Shown here one piece after another: positions 34,801-43,288 of a stretch of DNA of 64,000 nt (its first letter is position 1; every line of letters starts with the position of its first letter). The DNA lies in NCBI GenBank assembly GCA_022509025.1, contig JAFLUB010000001.1, positions 1 to 64,000 on the forward strand, in the 5' to 3' direction. Both the position numbers and the translations under genes were made by a program. Source of the DNA: Oscillospiraceae bacterium (lineage in GTDB: Bacteria > Bacillota > Clostridia > UBA1381). The notes beneath the pieces were generated by a model. That model was not told the DNA's origin and searched no databases. It saw only the letters and a list, made by a program, of their open reading frames with translations.

Positions 34801-37800
34801 TGCATCTCGGATTGCGGATCGTTAGTTTGGGCTAAGGTGCTTATTTCCGGATTTTCTACCGTGTGATAGATATAATTCGGCTGCGCATATATCCCATCCT
34901 GCTTGTTCAGTTGATCAATCAGTTCTTCGGTTTGGCTTTCGTCCGCAACTTCGATGACCGCAATATCAATGCTGTCTGCTCCAATATCCTCCGCAATAAT
35001 CTCCGTAGACAGGATTGGAATATCGAAAGTCTCCTCTTTCTGCTCAGCCGACATCAGAGAAAACGTCGCCGGCTTTTTTTCGTATACAACGAGGATTTCA
35101 CCAGGAACACTTTCCCTCTGCGCCGTTTCCGCTGCGTCCGCATCTCTATCCGGCTTAGCGTTTATAGGTCGGCTGTCAAAAACGATTCCTGGCTGGAACA
35201 GATTCCAAGGTTCAGACGCCTGAATGCTAAAGAATGTCTTCTCTTCTGCTTCAAGTATCCGGAAGCTTGCTGTAGCCGTTCCGGTGACATTTCGTTTGTC
35301 CCGTCCGTTAATGGTGATATTGCATACGCCTGTTTCTGTCTTATCGTCATAGACGACCGTATATTCCGATTCGGGTATGACAACATTTCCGATATGTACG
35401 ACCATATCATCCTGGTATATGCTCTTCCCTGCCGTCTTATTCTTGACACCTTCTATCGTGGCATTCTCCAGAGATGCCGGTGCGATCGTCCAATGAATAT
35501 TCCTCGGCTCTGCGTCTCCCGTATCACTCCATACATATCCGGGCTCGACTTTAGCTATCACCCAGTAGTCGCCCGCGTTTACGCCGACAGACGCTCCCTC
35601 TGCGTTAACCGAAGGACCTTCAAGCGTATATCCCATGCCCGCCGTGACGCCAATCTGTTTGCTTCCGTTATAAACCAGTCCGGTTTTCGGTATCGGCGCC
35701 GCGGGGACGACATTTGCCTTGGAGTTATTGACTACACTTACATAAAAACTGATCTCGTCAGCGGCATATGTGTTATCGCTTTCTTCATCAGCTATGGTGA
35801 TAAAGGTCGTTCCGACTTTACGCGCCGTAATGTCCAATGTATAAGTGGTCTCACTGGCTTTGCTTTCTTGCTTGGTGAGCTTAACATTTGCCACCTTATC
35901 GTCGGAGGACGATAACGTGAGGTCTCCCGCTCCGTGATGGGAAAGCCGGAAGAGAGCTGTTTTCGTGTTACTATCGCCAATATCCAAAATGACATCTTCT
36001 GTATCAGCTTCAATGAACGCCGGCAATTTCGTAATGTGCCATGTTATGGTCTTGGGATCTGTATCGCCATCAGCATTCCACGCATAGCCCTTATTCGGAG
36101 TGGCTGTAACAGTGTATTCTCCGGCATCTGTGGCAACGGCAGTTCCTTTGAGTGTGATATACTCGGGGACTGCTGCCACACCCAATTGAGGCGCTCCGTT
36201 ATAAACGTGATCCGTCCCTCGGGGAATGTCAACAATAATGCGGTCATCTGATACTTCGCCCACATTGACATAGAGAAGCTCATGCGCGTCCGTATAATTC
36301 TTGCCGCCCGTGGCTTCCAGATGCAAGAACGAGAAACCCCGTCCTTTCGGAGAGATGGTCAGCGTATAATGACCGGATTCCACTTCCTTCAATTCGGACA
36401 CTTCTGCAATCGACGTATCCGATATCCGGGCGGTAAGTTTTCCGTCTCCCGGATAAAAGATATCAAGCGTTACAGAATTCTGCGTCAGTTTATCGGAAGC
36501 ATACGCAAGCGAAGCCGCTAAAGGCGCAGTGATACTGCCTTCCGTCGGAATGATATTAAAATGTATTGTTTCGGAGCCCTGAATATATGTATTTCCATTA
36601 TTCTGGCGGGCTTCAATGTTAACAGCGGCTGTTCCCGTTTCAATGTTATCCGCATATGTGACAGTATAGCACTCTTTCGGAATCTCAAAATCTCCCAGCT
36701 TTATGACAGGAGACGGCGTAATCTCAGAGCCGGTATATACCTGATCTGCAATCTTGCTGATATCCGCTTTGGAGAGTTCCACCTTACTGATTTCCCATTG
36801 CACGTTAATCGTTGAAATATCTCCGTCCTTATTCCATGCGTAGCCATCATTAGGGGTGACACGGGCATAGTAGACGCCTGGCAGGGTCTCCTGATGACCT
36901 GTTATAGTATACGCCTTATTCTCCTCAACACCGGTCTGCAGCGAGCCGTTATAGGTCAGCGTTTTTCCGTTCGGAGCATCTATGACATCAAAATCCAGGC
37001 TTCGGAGGATGGAGAACGTGCAGGTCTGCGAGCCCGTCAGGTTGCCGTTATCAGATGGAGTGATATACATATTTGCTATTCCAAGCTCCCTGTTGTTATC
37101 ATATGTAATTGTATAATCGTCTTCCGGTATTATTGCTCCCGCAGCGTTTTTCAGAACAATGTCCTGTGTCAGCTCCTCGCCGTTTGCGTACTGCTTTGCA
37201 GTCAGACCGTTGACCACCAGATCCTCAATGTTAGCGGGAACGATTTGAACTTTCACATCGAGGCCAGCCATGTAATTGATTTTTCCGGTCAGTCTCGCCG
37301 TATAACTGCCGACGTTTTGCGGCACACCATAATTATATGCAACCGAAAAATTCTCCCCCTGCACCAAATCCACGCCGTAAGGATTTTGCAAAACGAAGGT
37401 CGGCTTCTGCACACTGCCGTTGTAAATTAGCGTATAATCTCCAATCAGGGTGCAATCACGTAATGAAATATCCGTAATCTTAAAACTATTTGATGCTTTA
37501 CCGCCATAGTTTCCTTTTCCGGTCACGGTAATGGTTGGATTGGTATTGCTTGCATTTATATTGTTGGAATACGTGACATCATAATCAATGCCCTTTTCCA
37601 GAGTAACACCGTTGTGCTTAACCGTTACCGGAGGCTCGATGGGCTTGCCGGTATAGGTATACGAACCATCTCCATACGTGATAGAGACTGCGCCGCCCGA
37701 CATAGACGGATTGATTATCTGAGTCGAGATACTCCAGGTGTACGTTCGATCGTGACGTTGGATAGTTGTCAATTCACTTTTCCATGCATAGCCGCTTTTC

Positions 37801-40800
37801 AGGGAAATCGTTGCCCTATAAGTACCCGCGTCTGTCGCTTCGATATCACCGTGGATTACAATACCTTCCAGTGTTTGTTCCGGAATATCAACGACTCGAT
37901 ACACTTGACGGTTATAAATCCGCTCACCGTTGACCAGCTTCGGAGGCTCCAGCTTGATATAATCGTCTCCGACTTCAACTTCGATTTTCACTTCATCGGC
38001 ACTACGATAAACGGATTCGTCATTGCTGGAAGCCTTCAAAATCAGATTTACGGTTCCGACATTCTTTGGCGAAAGGGTAATGGTGTAAAATTTCGTGTTA
38101 CCATCTTCGTGATTCAATGTGATCTCGGCAGTGACAGCATTTGAATCGCCGTTGCCCAGCTCCAGCTCTCCATCGCCCTTTACCTCAACCTGTATTGGCA
38201 GCGACTCCTGATCTTTCACCAGACGGATTTTCGTCTCGTCAGTGAGAATCTCCACCTTTTCCAAATCAATGGAAAAGGTATCTTCAACCGTTTTACCATG
38301 ATAATCACTGTTTTCAGGGAATATGGCCTCTACAACATAGTTGCCCTTTTCTGTCGGGCATTCATTCAGCGGTGTACCGTCCTCTGTCTTATAACTGATT
38401 TTGGCATCAGCTATGTTGTGAGTCTTTGACGTGAGGACAACTTCGTTCGGCTCATGTCCGACATACCAGTCATCCAGACTTATGGAGACATCCGCATCAC
38501 CCTTATCCACCGTAAAATCAAAGGTAGCGGTATTGCCTGCATAATTGCCTACCGGCAAAGCCTTTATTGTAGCCTTACCTGCATGATGAGCTGTTGCCAC
38601 ACCTGTTTCCGGATCAATCGAAATTCGTTCCGGGTCAGAGGATTCAAACCGAACCCGTACATCTTTAGGTGTAGTCTCTACTTTAAACTCCACCGTCGGC
38701 TCTTCCGGGGTCAGCTTGACTGAGTTCTTCGTGTCGTCGGTAAAGTTGATATGAACATATGGTTCAATGAGCGCATATGTATAGTTGTTCCAGTCGGCAT
38801 CATAATCGTCAACCACCGCCAAATTGGTGGAATTAACCGCCGCGCGAACCTGATGGCTATAAGCAGGGGCGATACTGGGTGGTGTCGCAAACACGACTTG
38901 CTTATTGGCAGTCGCCGTAAAATGCGTCGCTATGTCGTCATCCTCCGCATCCTGCCGGCGTTTCTCATACTGAATCGGTTCATCTGTCCCGGTGTAGGCG
39001 AGGGACGTCAGGTTTTTCGCTTCTATGCTTGTGGTTTTAAAGTCTTCAATATCGGAAAAATCCTTGTCTGAGAGTTGTGGGCTCACATAACCAATGGTCT
39101 TACCACCACTTATCTCTATATTATCTGCGCTATATGCGGGGAGCGTACTGTTGTTATACGATACGCCGACCCCTTTGCCTGTAATCGTACGCACAAATGC
39201 TTTATCGGATATGGAGAGGGTGCCCTTTCCGGCATTCACGCCGCCGAAAGAATAAATCTGGCTGTTGCCGCCAAACGATATATTGGCATGTGCCTCCGGC
39301 GTTTTTGTCGTATCCACACCAAGCGCTGTATCGGCATTCTCCCACTCTCCCTGAATTCTGGTTAAAACAATTCCGCCGGTGACAGAGATATTACCGTTGT
39401 TTTCCACCAGTAGTCCGCCGTTAGTCTGGAAGAATCCGCCGGTCATGTCGAAGGATTTTTTCACCACAACAGCGTAATGAGTAGACGTAGTCTTACGCCA
39501 ATAGCTGCCAAAGTTGGCAACAACACCGTTCTTCATTTCGATTTCATTCGCATAAATGGCGTAGGAGTGGGTGGACTCCAGCTGCAGAACCCGATCTACG
39601 TCATAAGGCGCTTCAATGATAACCTTGTCTGCATGAACACCATAGGAGTTTTTGCCGGTTGTCGTATCCGGGTCGGTATCATATCCGGCGTCACAATAAA
39701 CAGAACCGCCATTAAATGTGAATGTTCCTGTATTACCGCAGGAAAACGCGTTTCCAAAGTAGGAGACAGCTTGGATATCGCCGTCCTTGATTGTGATATC
39801 ACAAGACGCACCATTTTTAATATCATCGTAATGGACGCCAAAGGAAGGAGATCCTGCCGGTTCATTGGATTTGTCTTTATAAATATCTCCGCGAAATATC
39901 GCCGGCGGCCAGGCCGTCGCATGTACCTCGCCGCCTGTGATTGTAATACTGCTCTTTCCCTTAGAGCCGTGTCCCGCGCCAATGGCTGCGCCAAAGGAGG
40001 ACTCGCAGTTAACGTAGCCGCCGGCTATGACAATGTTGTTCGCCGCTCCGCCGGTGCCTGCGCCAATGGCGGCGCCGTAGTTGTTGGTGAAGCCGCCGTA
40101 ATACTTCGTGTAGTCCGTTGTGGTTGAGCAGCCAATACGCCCTGCATTGAGGGTAATGTTGCTTGTACTATGACCGTCGGAAGAACCTATAGCTGCAGCG
40201 CCTCGTTTTGTTTCCGGATCAGACCATCCGCCATTTACATGCAACCTGCCGGGGCCTTGGATAATGAGCTGTCCCGTATGATCCTCATTCTTTTCGATGC
40301 CGGCGCGATCCTTGCCGCCATAGATACAATTCAAATAGTCCTCGTGAGCCCCTTCGTTCTGGACGTTGATAATGACATCACCCGTTTTGCCCGTTATCTC
40401 GATACCGGCTCTTCCGGGTTCAAGGTCTGCCGCCGTTCCATTCTCAACGTTCTCTTCTGTCAATTGACCGACATAGGCATAAATATGAACGGTATTCAGC
40501 GTCAGATTTGCTCCTTTAGGAGAATCAATGATCAAAGATGTCTTGTGAGGGTCAGAATATATATTATAGCGGTCTTTGATGGTCAAAGGGGTATTCGTCT
40601 TAATTGTTATAATATCCTTTTCCTCGTCATAGGTAAAATCTGTGTCCTTGACCCCGTTGAAAACTACCAAAGATCCCATGCTTGTTATTGCCGCCGTTGC
40701 GTTAAACGCGAAATCTGCCTCCGATATCGGCTGTTCTTCCACGTCCTCAGAACTATTCTCTGCATCATTCGTAGCTTCTAACTCTGAATACTCCGCAGAA

Positions 40801-40922
40801 TCGTCATTCGCCGCGACGGGATTATCTAATATGCCCTGTGCATATGCAGCAGTTGAATTCAACATCAACGCGCATGACAAAACAATGGTCAAAACAGCAT
40901 TCATAACTTTTTTTGCTATCAT
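31848..40922 (-). CDS. Giant secreted Ig-like repeat protein with subtilisin (S8) domain
   Basis: 3024 residues. Signal peptide (1-28). About 75-640: Gly/Asn-rich repeated strands (ITGGEV, IKDGDI) like a right-handed beta helix or Cthe_2159-type carbohydrate-binding head. About 640-1930: tandem Ig-like modules of two kinds, one with YTGxxI(E/T)P and F.I, one with YNGS.Q.GV, DAGEY and GYAWN. About 1940-2020: an I9-like propeptide ending YAQPNYIYH. About 2060-2330: S8 protease with Asp in VAVLDTG (about 2077), His in HGTHVCG (about 2113), and Ser in SGTSMASPL (about 2284). About 2350-2950: more Ig-like repeats. The last 70 residues form a module ending in AFLWNGDYSPL that resembles the end of the galactanase at 53169. 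No SLH or LPXTG anchor. GGAGGG precedes the ATG. Codons look richer in G and C than in neighbours, hinting at transfer. Confidence 0.85.
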   Translation of the reverse strand: MIAKKVMNAVLTIVLSCALMLNSTAAYAQGILDNPVAANDDSAEYSELEATNDAENSSEDVEEQPISEADFAFNATAAITSMGSLVVFNGVKDTDFTYDEEKDIITIKTNTPLTIKDRYNIYSDPHKTSLIIDSPKGANLTLNTVHIYAYVGQLTEENVENGTAADLEPGRAGIEITGKTGDVIINVQNEGAHEDYLNCIYGGKDRAGIEKNEDHTGQLIIQGPGRLHVNGGWSDPETKRGAAAIGSSDGHSTSNITLNAGRIGCSTTTDYTKYYGGFTNNYGAAIGAGTGGAANNIVIAGGYVNCESSFGAAIGAGHGSKGKSSITITGGEVHATAWPPAIFRGDIYKDKSNEPAGSPSFGVHYDDIKNGASCDITIKDGDIQAVSYFGNAFSCGNTGTFTFNGGSVYCDAGYDTDPDTTTGKNSYGVHADKVIIEAPYDVDRVLQLESTHSYAIYANEIEMKNGVVANFGSYWRKTTSTHYAVVVKKSFDMTGGFFQTNGGLLVENNGNISVTGGIVLTRIQGEWENADTALGVDTTKTPEAHANISFGGNSQIYSFGGVNAGKGTLSISDKAFVRTITGKGVGVSYNNSTLPAYSADNIEISGGKTIGYVSPQLSDKDFSDIEDFKTTSIEAKNLTSLAYTGTDEPIQYEKRRQDAEDDDIATHFTATANKQVVFATPPSIAPAYSHQVRAAVNSTNLAVVDDYDADWNNYTYALIEPYVHINFTDDTKNSVKLTPEEPTVEFKVETTPKDVRVRFESSDPERISIDPETGVATAHHAGKATIKALPVGNYAGNTATFDFTVDKGDADVSISLDDWYVGHEPNEVVLTSKTHNIADAKISYKTEDGTPLNECPTEKGNYVVEAIFPENSDYHGKTVEDTFSIDLEKVEILTDETKIRLVKDQESLPIQVEVKGDGELELGNGDSNAVTAEITLNHEDGNTKFYTITLSPKNVGTVNLILKASSNDESVYRSADEVKIEVEVGDDYIKLEPPKLVNGERIYNRQVYRVVDIPEQTLEGIVIHGDIEATDAGTYRATISLKSGYAWKSELTTIQRHDRTYTWSISTQIINPSMSGGAVSITYGDGSYTYTGKPIEPPVTVKHNGVTLEKGIDYDVTYSNNINASNTNPTITVTGKGNYGGKASNSFKITDISLRDCTLIGDYTLIYNGSVQKPTFVLQNPYGVDLVQGENFSVAYNYGVPQNVGSYTARLTGKINYMAGLDVKVQIVPANIEDLVVNGLTAKQYANGEELTQDIVLKNAAGAIIPEDDYTITYDNNRELGIANMYITPSDNGNLTGSQTCTFSILRSLDFDVIDAPNGKTLTYNGSLQTGVEENKAYTITGHQETLPGVYYARVTPNDGYAWNKDGDISTINVQWEISKVELSKADISKIADQVYTGSEITPSPVIKLGDFEIPKECYTVTYADNIETGTAAVNIEARQNNGNTYIQGSETIHFNIIPTEGSITAPLAASLAYASDKLTQNSVTLDIFYPGDGKLTARISDTSIAEVSELKEVESGHYTLTISPKGRGFSFLHLEATGGKNYTDAHELLYVNVGEVSDDRIIVDIPRGTDHVYNGAPQLGVAAVPEYITLKGTAVATDAGEYTVTATPNKGYAWNADGDTDPKTITWHITKLPAFIEADTEDVILDIGDSNTKTALFRLSHHGAGDLTLSSSDDKVANVKLTKQESKASETTYTLDITARKVGTTFITIADEESDNTYAADEISFYVSVVNNSKANVVPAAPIPKTGLVYNGSKQIGVTAGMGYTLEGPSVNAEGASVGVNAGDYWVIAKVEPGYVWSDTGDAEPRNIHWTIAPASLENATIEGVKNKTAGKSIYQDDMVVHIGNVVIPESEYTVVYDDKTETGVCNITINGRDKRNVTGTATASFRILEAEEKTFFSIQASEPWNLFQPGIVFDSRPINAKPDRDADAAETAQRESVPGEILVVYEKKPATFSLMSAEQKEETFDIPILSTEIIAEDIGADSIDIAVIEVADESQTEELIDQLNKQDGIYAQPNYIYHTVENPEISTLAQTNDPQSEMQYYLEAYSENGGSSGASVYEAWNTAKVEGSVTVAVLDTGCEVNHPDLKANIDTEHMWDAYNESHVMSDPGEHGTHVCGIVGAVADNNIGVAGASYNANILPIKVFDDIGENAYTSDIVKAYMYLASLIESGELNDLRVVNMSLGGYAFLEEDSDVAMEQAIADLLENYQVLTVAAGGNGRNGMPMTSYFIPSDLDCVFSVTSLDQNGGDSFWSDYNQYKDISAPGDNIYSTIGSDGYEAFSGTSMASPLVSGIAALMFAAVPGVHPDDVVDIIQSTAHSMVGKPNYRGNATGSAGAIDAAAALEKLMEKYGDTDYFLYNCDIDITGIDEAGGQYYTGSAIIPEIKITAPDGTVLTEAPNTESEQGDYVITFTDNVNAGTAYMTIKGINRCSGTSSVPFRIYYNLEEHGFIGAIPAQAYDKNEIMPLPQVSYDSSIMTPGKDYVIRYEDNNAVGTAKIYIDGVNDYLGSLSGTFQIVDGYGQVQIPKAISELRYNGRVQTGVPASVNGHYTITGNTATDAGEYVATAKIADGFVWEDGTGQDKQISYSIDQAEAILSVEKTGIFLKDDTDSISVRIIYSGDNDESIAVTSEDQGVATARIDGNMLTVQGVGSGITRLTLSAEQGQNYNAVQSTVVVEVQGETEYAADSTPSGVSLEYNGQLQSGILAADGYEFTPITEGCSLDEIGNAVAKDAGVYKVSVKKIADYPWKNEASDAEEIIVFEVLPAQSERVEIMDIDPVTYTGSPIEPSVKALFKGVELTEGSDYTLTCSDNVDAGIATAKLGFKGNYTGNAEKEFEIVKAPAKLSVEPSSFTFDLNQGEQVNTAVITYTGDGVLNAVSDNASVAEVSVKGKTLEILAGGEKGDAVITVSASGETNYLAAGPVTVTVKVTDEEPPSDDGKFKVDSTGNATVTFKNDGADEMTIILISAAYDEHGRLVSVKYVPETISAGETKFVGTGALHDTGAEIRAFLWNGDYSPLESVAIPE

Positions 40923-41040
40923 AACTTTCCCTCCTTCGATTGTTGAACGTTTTGTTAAGCTATCATTTATTTTTATCTTTCAATTCCGATTTGTTGATTT
41001 TCCTCATTATATCATTATCACAGAAACATTTCAACCACTT

Positions 41041-41083
41041 ATAAAAATAAAAAGCAACTCGCCATTAAACTGACAAGTCGCTT
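41041..41083 (-). terminator. Terminator of MATE gene
   Basis: On the minus strand AAGCGACTTGTC pairs with GGCGAGTTGCTT (12 pairs with G-U) around an 8-base loop, followed by TTTTTATTTTT. Confidence 0.75.
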
Positions 41084-41103
41084 GTTTTCTATCTGTTATG
41101 CCC

Positions 41104-42453
41104 TTACTTCCTTTTTTGTGTCCGCAGCAATATCATAAAATAAATGCCGCACAAAATAATTTGTACCACCGTGGATGCGGGGGTAGCAAGACCAATATGG
41201 AACAGTGACACCGCCGCCTGTCTGCTCATAAGCCATGAAACAGGCAATCTTACACAGAACGCTCCGATTATACCTTGAAGCATTACAAATGTTGTGCTTC
41301 CGCATCCGTTGAAATAACCTATGAAACAGAACAGGAATGAAGTCAAAAGACAATCAATAGCATATGCTTTCAGATAATCTGCCGCCGCCATAATGATTTC
41401 TGTATCTTTTGCAAATATGCCTGCCAGTATATTCCCATGGAAAAATGTAAAATACCCCATTATAATTCCCACGGCTAAAGAAGAAGCAATACCGCACCAC
41501 AAAGCTTTTCTCGCTCGCTCCGGATTATCTGCGCCTATATTCTGCGCTACAAAAGCTGACATTGACTGCATATATGCTGACGCAACCAACATCAAAAATC
41601 CGCATAGCTTTTCCGCCACTCCTACACCCGCTGATTCAGTTAGCCCCAGACTGTTTACAATAGCGATAATCGCGAGGAAAGAAATGCTTACAAGCAAATC
41701 CTGAAGTGCAATAGGTATGCCGAGTCTCAGAATCTTCTTAATATAAGTGCCGTTGAGCCGAATATACTTTACAGAAAAAGCAAACGGCAATTCCCGTCTG
41801 CGGATAATAACCAAAGAGAGCATCACGCTTATTGCCTGCGCGAATACTGTGGCAATCGCCGCGCCTGACGCTCCCATACCGAAAATAGCTACAAGCAGTA
41901 AGTCGCCGCCTATATTAAGAACACAAGCTATCGCTACTGTTATAAGCGGCATTTTTGAGTCGCCAATCCCTCTGAAAATACTGCCCACCAGATTGTAGGC
42001 AACAATAAAAACAGAACCTGCGGAACAGATAACTATGTAAGAAACAGTTGCGTCAAAAGCTGCCTCCGGAGCGTGCATTACCTGTGCCAGTAACGGCGCG
42101 GTAATAATAGTTATAACTGTAAGCGCGGCAGCAACTATTCCGAACAATCCTATACCGCTGCCGATAATTTTACCAGCTTCCTGCCTCTCCCCGGCGCCGA
42201 TTCTGTTACCCACAAAAACGGTCAGTCCCATCGCCAATCCTGTAATAACTACGGTAATTGATTGCATAAGCTGACTGCCTGTGGAAACTGCTGATACATA
42301 TACATCCGCAAGATTACCGCCGAACTGACCAACTATCAGCAAGTCAACAGCACCATACATGGTCTGCAAAAACAATGCCAGCAGTACCGGCAAGGCAAAA
42401 CTAATCAGCGGTGCAAAAATTCGTCCTTCAGTAAAATTCTGTGTCTGCTTCAT
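41104..42453 (-). CDS. MATE family efflux transporter
   Basis: 449 residues starting at MKQTQNF; GGGAGG lies 6 bases upstream, whereas the frame start at 42522 falls inside the leader terminator. Twelve helices in two halves are seen, with FALPVLLALFLQTMYGAVDLLIVG at the start, as in NorM/MepA/DinF-type pumps that export drugs or toxic organic cations using Na+ or H+ gradients. A leader peptide and transcription terminator lie just upstream (42469-42599), so expression is probably induced by its substrates or by ribosome stalling. Confidence 0.93.
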   Translation of the reverse strand: MKQTQNFTEGRIFAPLISFALPVLLALFLQTMYGAVDLLIVGQFGGNLADVYVSAVSTGSQLMQSITVVITGLAMGLTVFVGNRIGAGERQEAGKIIGSGIGLFGIVAAALTVITIITAPLLAQVMHAPEAAFDATVSYIVICSAGSVFIVAYNLVGSIFRGIGDSKMPLITVAIACVLNIGGDLLLVAIFGMGASGAAIATVFAQAISVMLSLVIIRRRELPFAFSVKYIRLNGTYIKKILRLGIPIALQDLLVSISFLAIIAIVNSLGLTESAGVGVAEKLCGFLMLVASAYMQSMSAFVAQNIGADNPERARKALWCGIASSLAVGIIMGYFTFFHGNILAGIFAKDTEIIMAAADYLKAYAIDCLLTSFLFCFIGYFNGCGSTTFVMLQGIIGAFCVRLPVSWLMSRQAAVSLFHIGLATPASTVVQIILCGIYFMILLRTQKRK

Positions 42454-42468
42454 AAAAATCCTCCCAAA

Positions 42469-42516
42469 CAAAAAACCGAATAAGATTAACCGCACAAATA
42501 CAGTTGCCTTATCCGG
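42469..42516 (-). terminator. Leader terminator (attenuator) of MATE gene
   Basis: On the minus strand CCGGATAAG (complement of 42508-42516) pairs with CTTATTCGG (complement of 42476-42484), followed by TTTTTT and only 16 bases later by the MATE start codon. A second CCGGATAAG lies upstream (complement of 42567-42575), inside the leader peptide frame, and can compete for the same 3' arm. Confidence 0.75.
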
Positions 42517-42536
42517 TATCATCAGTTACGCTGTGA

Positions 42537-42599
42537 TTACCCTCCGGCAAAAGCTTTATGCGACATCTTATCCGGCGTTACATTTACGAATTGCAACAT
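42537..42599 (-). CDS. Putative 20-residue leader peptide of MATE gene
   Basis: A 20-codon frame, ending TPDKMSHKAFAGG and a TAA, starts at an ATG that touches GGAGG, so the spacing is poor and initiation is uncertain. It contains the first of two CCGGATAAG repeats that define the downstream terminator. A ribosome translating or stalled on it would alter leader folding. Role is inferred from arrangement, as for known antibiotic-resistance leader peptides. Confidence 0.4.
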   Translation of the reverse strand: MLQFVNVTPDKMSHKAFAGG

Positions 42600-42747
42600 C
42601 CTCCGATGAACGTAGAAAGTATATCATAATTGTATTTATAAGTCAATAGAAAATCACTTCATAGATAAACAGGAGTTTATAGTAAATTTGATTTTCTATC
42701 AATTGTTTCTTTTACTTTTAAAACAGTGTCTTCAATGGAACAATCCA

Positions 42748-42915
42748 TTATATGCCAAATAAAACTCCTGCCAAAACTCCAACCGTTTCATCTATCTTTA
42801 TATCATTATCTAAAAATACATCTAATACACGCACTTGGTCAACAACAAACTGAATACATCCGCAGATATTCTCAACAACTTTTTCAATAACGAAAATAAA
42901 AGCTCTGATAGTCAA
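42748..42915 (-). CDS. Possible small hydrophobic ORF, unassigned
   Basis: In the gap between the MATE gene and tRNA-Lys a minus-strand frame stays open from within the tRNA terminator to a TAA at 42748. The only usable start I see is a TTG at 42915, giving 55 residues (IRAFIFVIEKVVENICG near the start and VGVLAGVLFGI at the end). There is no good Shine-Dalgarno and no family match. It may be a gene remnant. The rest of 42600-42957 shows nothing else. Confidence 0.22.
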   Translation of the reverse strand: MTIRAFIFVIEKVVENICGCIQFVVDQVRVLDVFLDNDIKIDETVGVLAGVLFGI

Positions 42916-42957
42916 AATATAGTCAGTTGACCTGTTAGCGGTATAATTCAGAACATC

Positions 42958-42993
42958 AAAAAACCGCTCAAACGTAGTGTTTAAGCGGTTTTT
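42958..42993 (-). terminator. Terminator of tRNA-Lys
   Basis: AAAAACCGCT and AGCGGTTTTT arms (42959-42968 and 42984-42993) form a stem extended by CAAAC/GTGTTT, with TTTTTT on the minus strand. Confidence 0.88.
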
Positions 42994-42995
42994 CG

Positions 42996-43071
42996 TGGTA
43001 CGCGATCAGGGGCTCGAACCCTGGACACCCTGATTAAGAGTCAGGTGCTCTACCAACTGAGCTAATCACGC
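42996..43071 (-). tRNA. tRNA-Lys (CTT)
   Basis: Minus-strand cloverleaf: acceptor GCGTGAT, D-arm TAGCTCAGTTGGTAGAGCA, anticodon stem CTGAC loop CTCTTAA giving anticodon CTT, variable loop, T-arm with GTTCGAGCC. The 3' acceptor ATCGCGT pairs using two G-U pairs, and ACCA is encoded at 42996-42999. Confidence 0.93.
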
Positions 43072-43100
43072 ATATCGTTCTTATCTCAACGACGGATAAT

Positions 43101-43129
43101 ATAATACCATAAGAGAAAAGATTTGTCAA
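43101..43129 (-). promoter_or_regulatory. SigA-type promoter of tRNA-Lys
   Basis: TTGACA (complement of 43124-43129) and TATTAT (complement of 43101-43106), 17-base spacer. Confidence 0.85.
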
Positions 43130-43180
43130 TACTTTTTTGAAAATTTTTATCCGAAAATATCAATTTATATTTATTATTGA

Positions 43181-43221
43181 CAGTCTGAACGCTCCGTATT
43201 CATCACGGAGCATTCAGACTG
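43181..43221 (-). terminator. Long hairpin after the beta-helix gene
   Basis: A 17-base arm (43181-43197) pairs with 43205-43221 with one wobble; loop 7 bases. No strong T run on the minus strand, so it may be a terminator or mRNA stabiliser. Confidence 0.6.
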
Positions 43222-43288
43222 CCGACAAATTTGTCAGATTACGCAATACTACAATATTATAATAGTATAAAGAATTTTTATATTATAT

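Noticed and set aside
34863-35915. 350-codon open frame on the plus strand
   Set aside because: It is antisense to the giant protein gene, which has a signal peptide, S8 motifs and regular repeats; the plus frame has no Shine-Dalgarno or family resemblance. The other long plus frames at 36894, 37614, 39477 and 40170 are shadows too.
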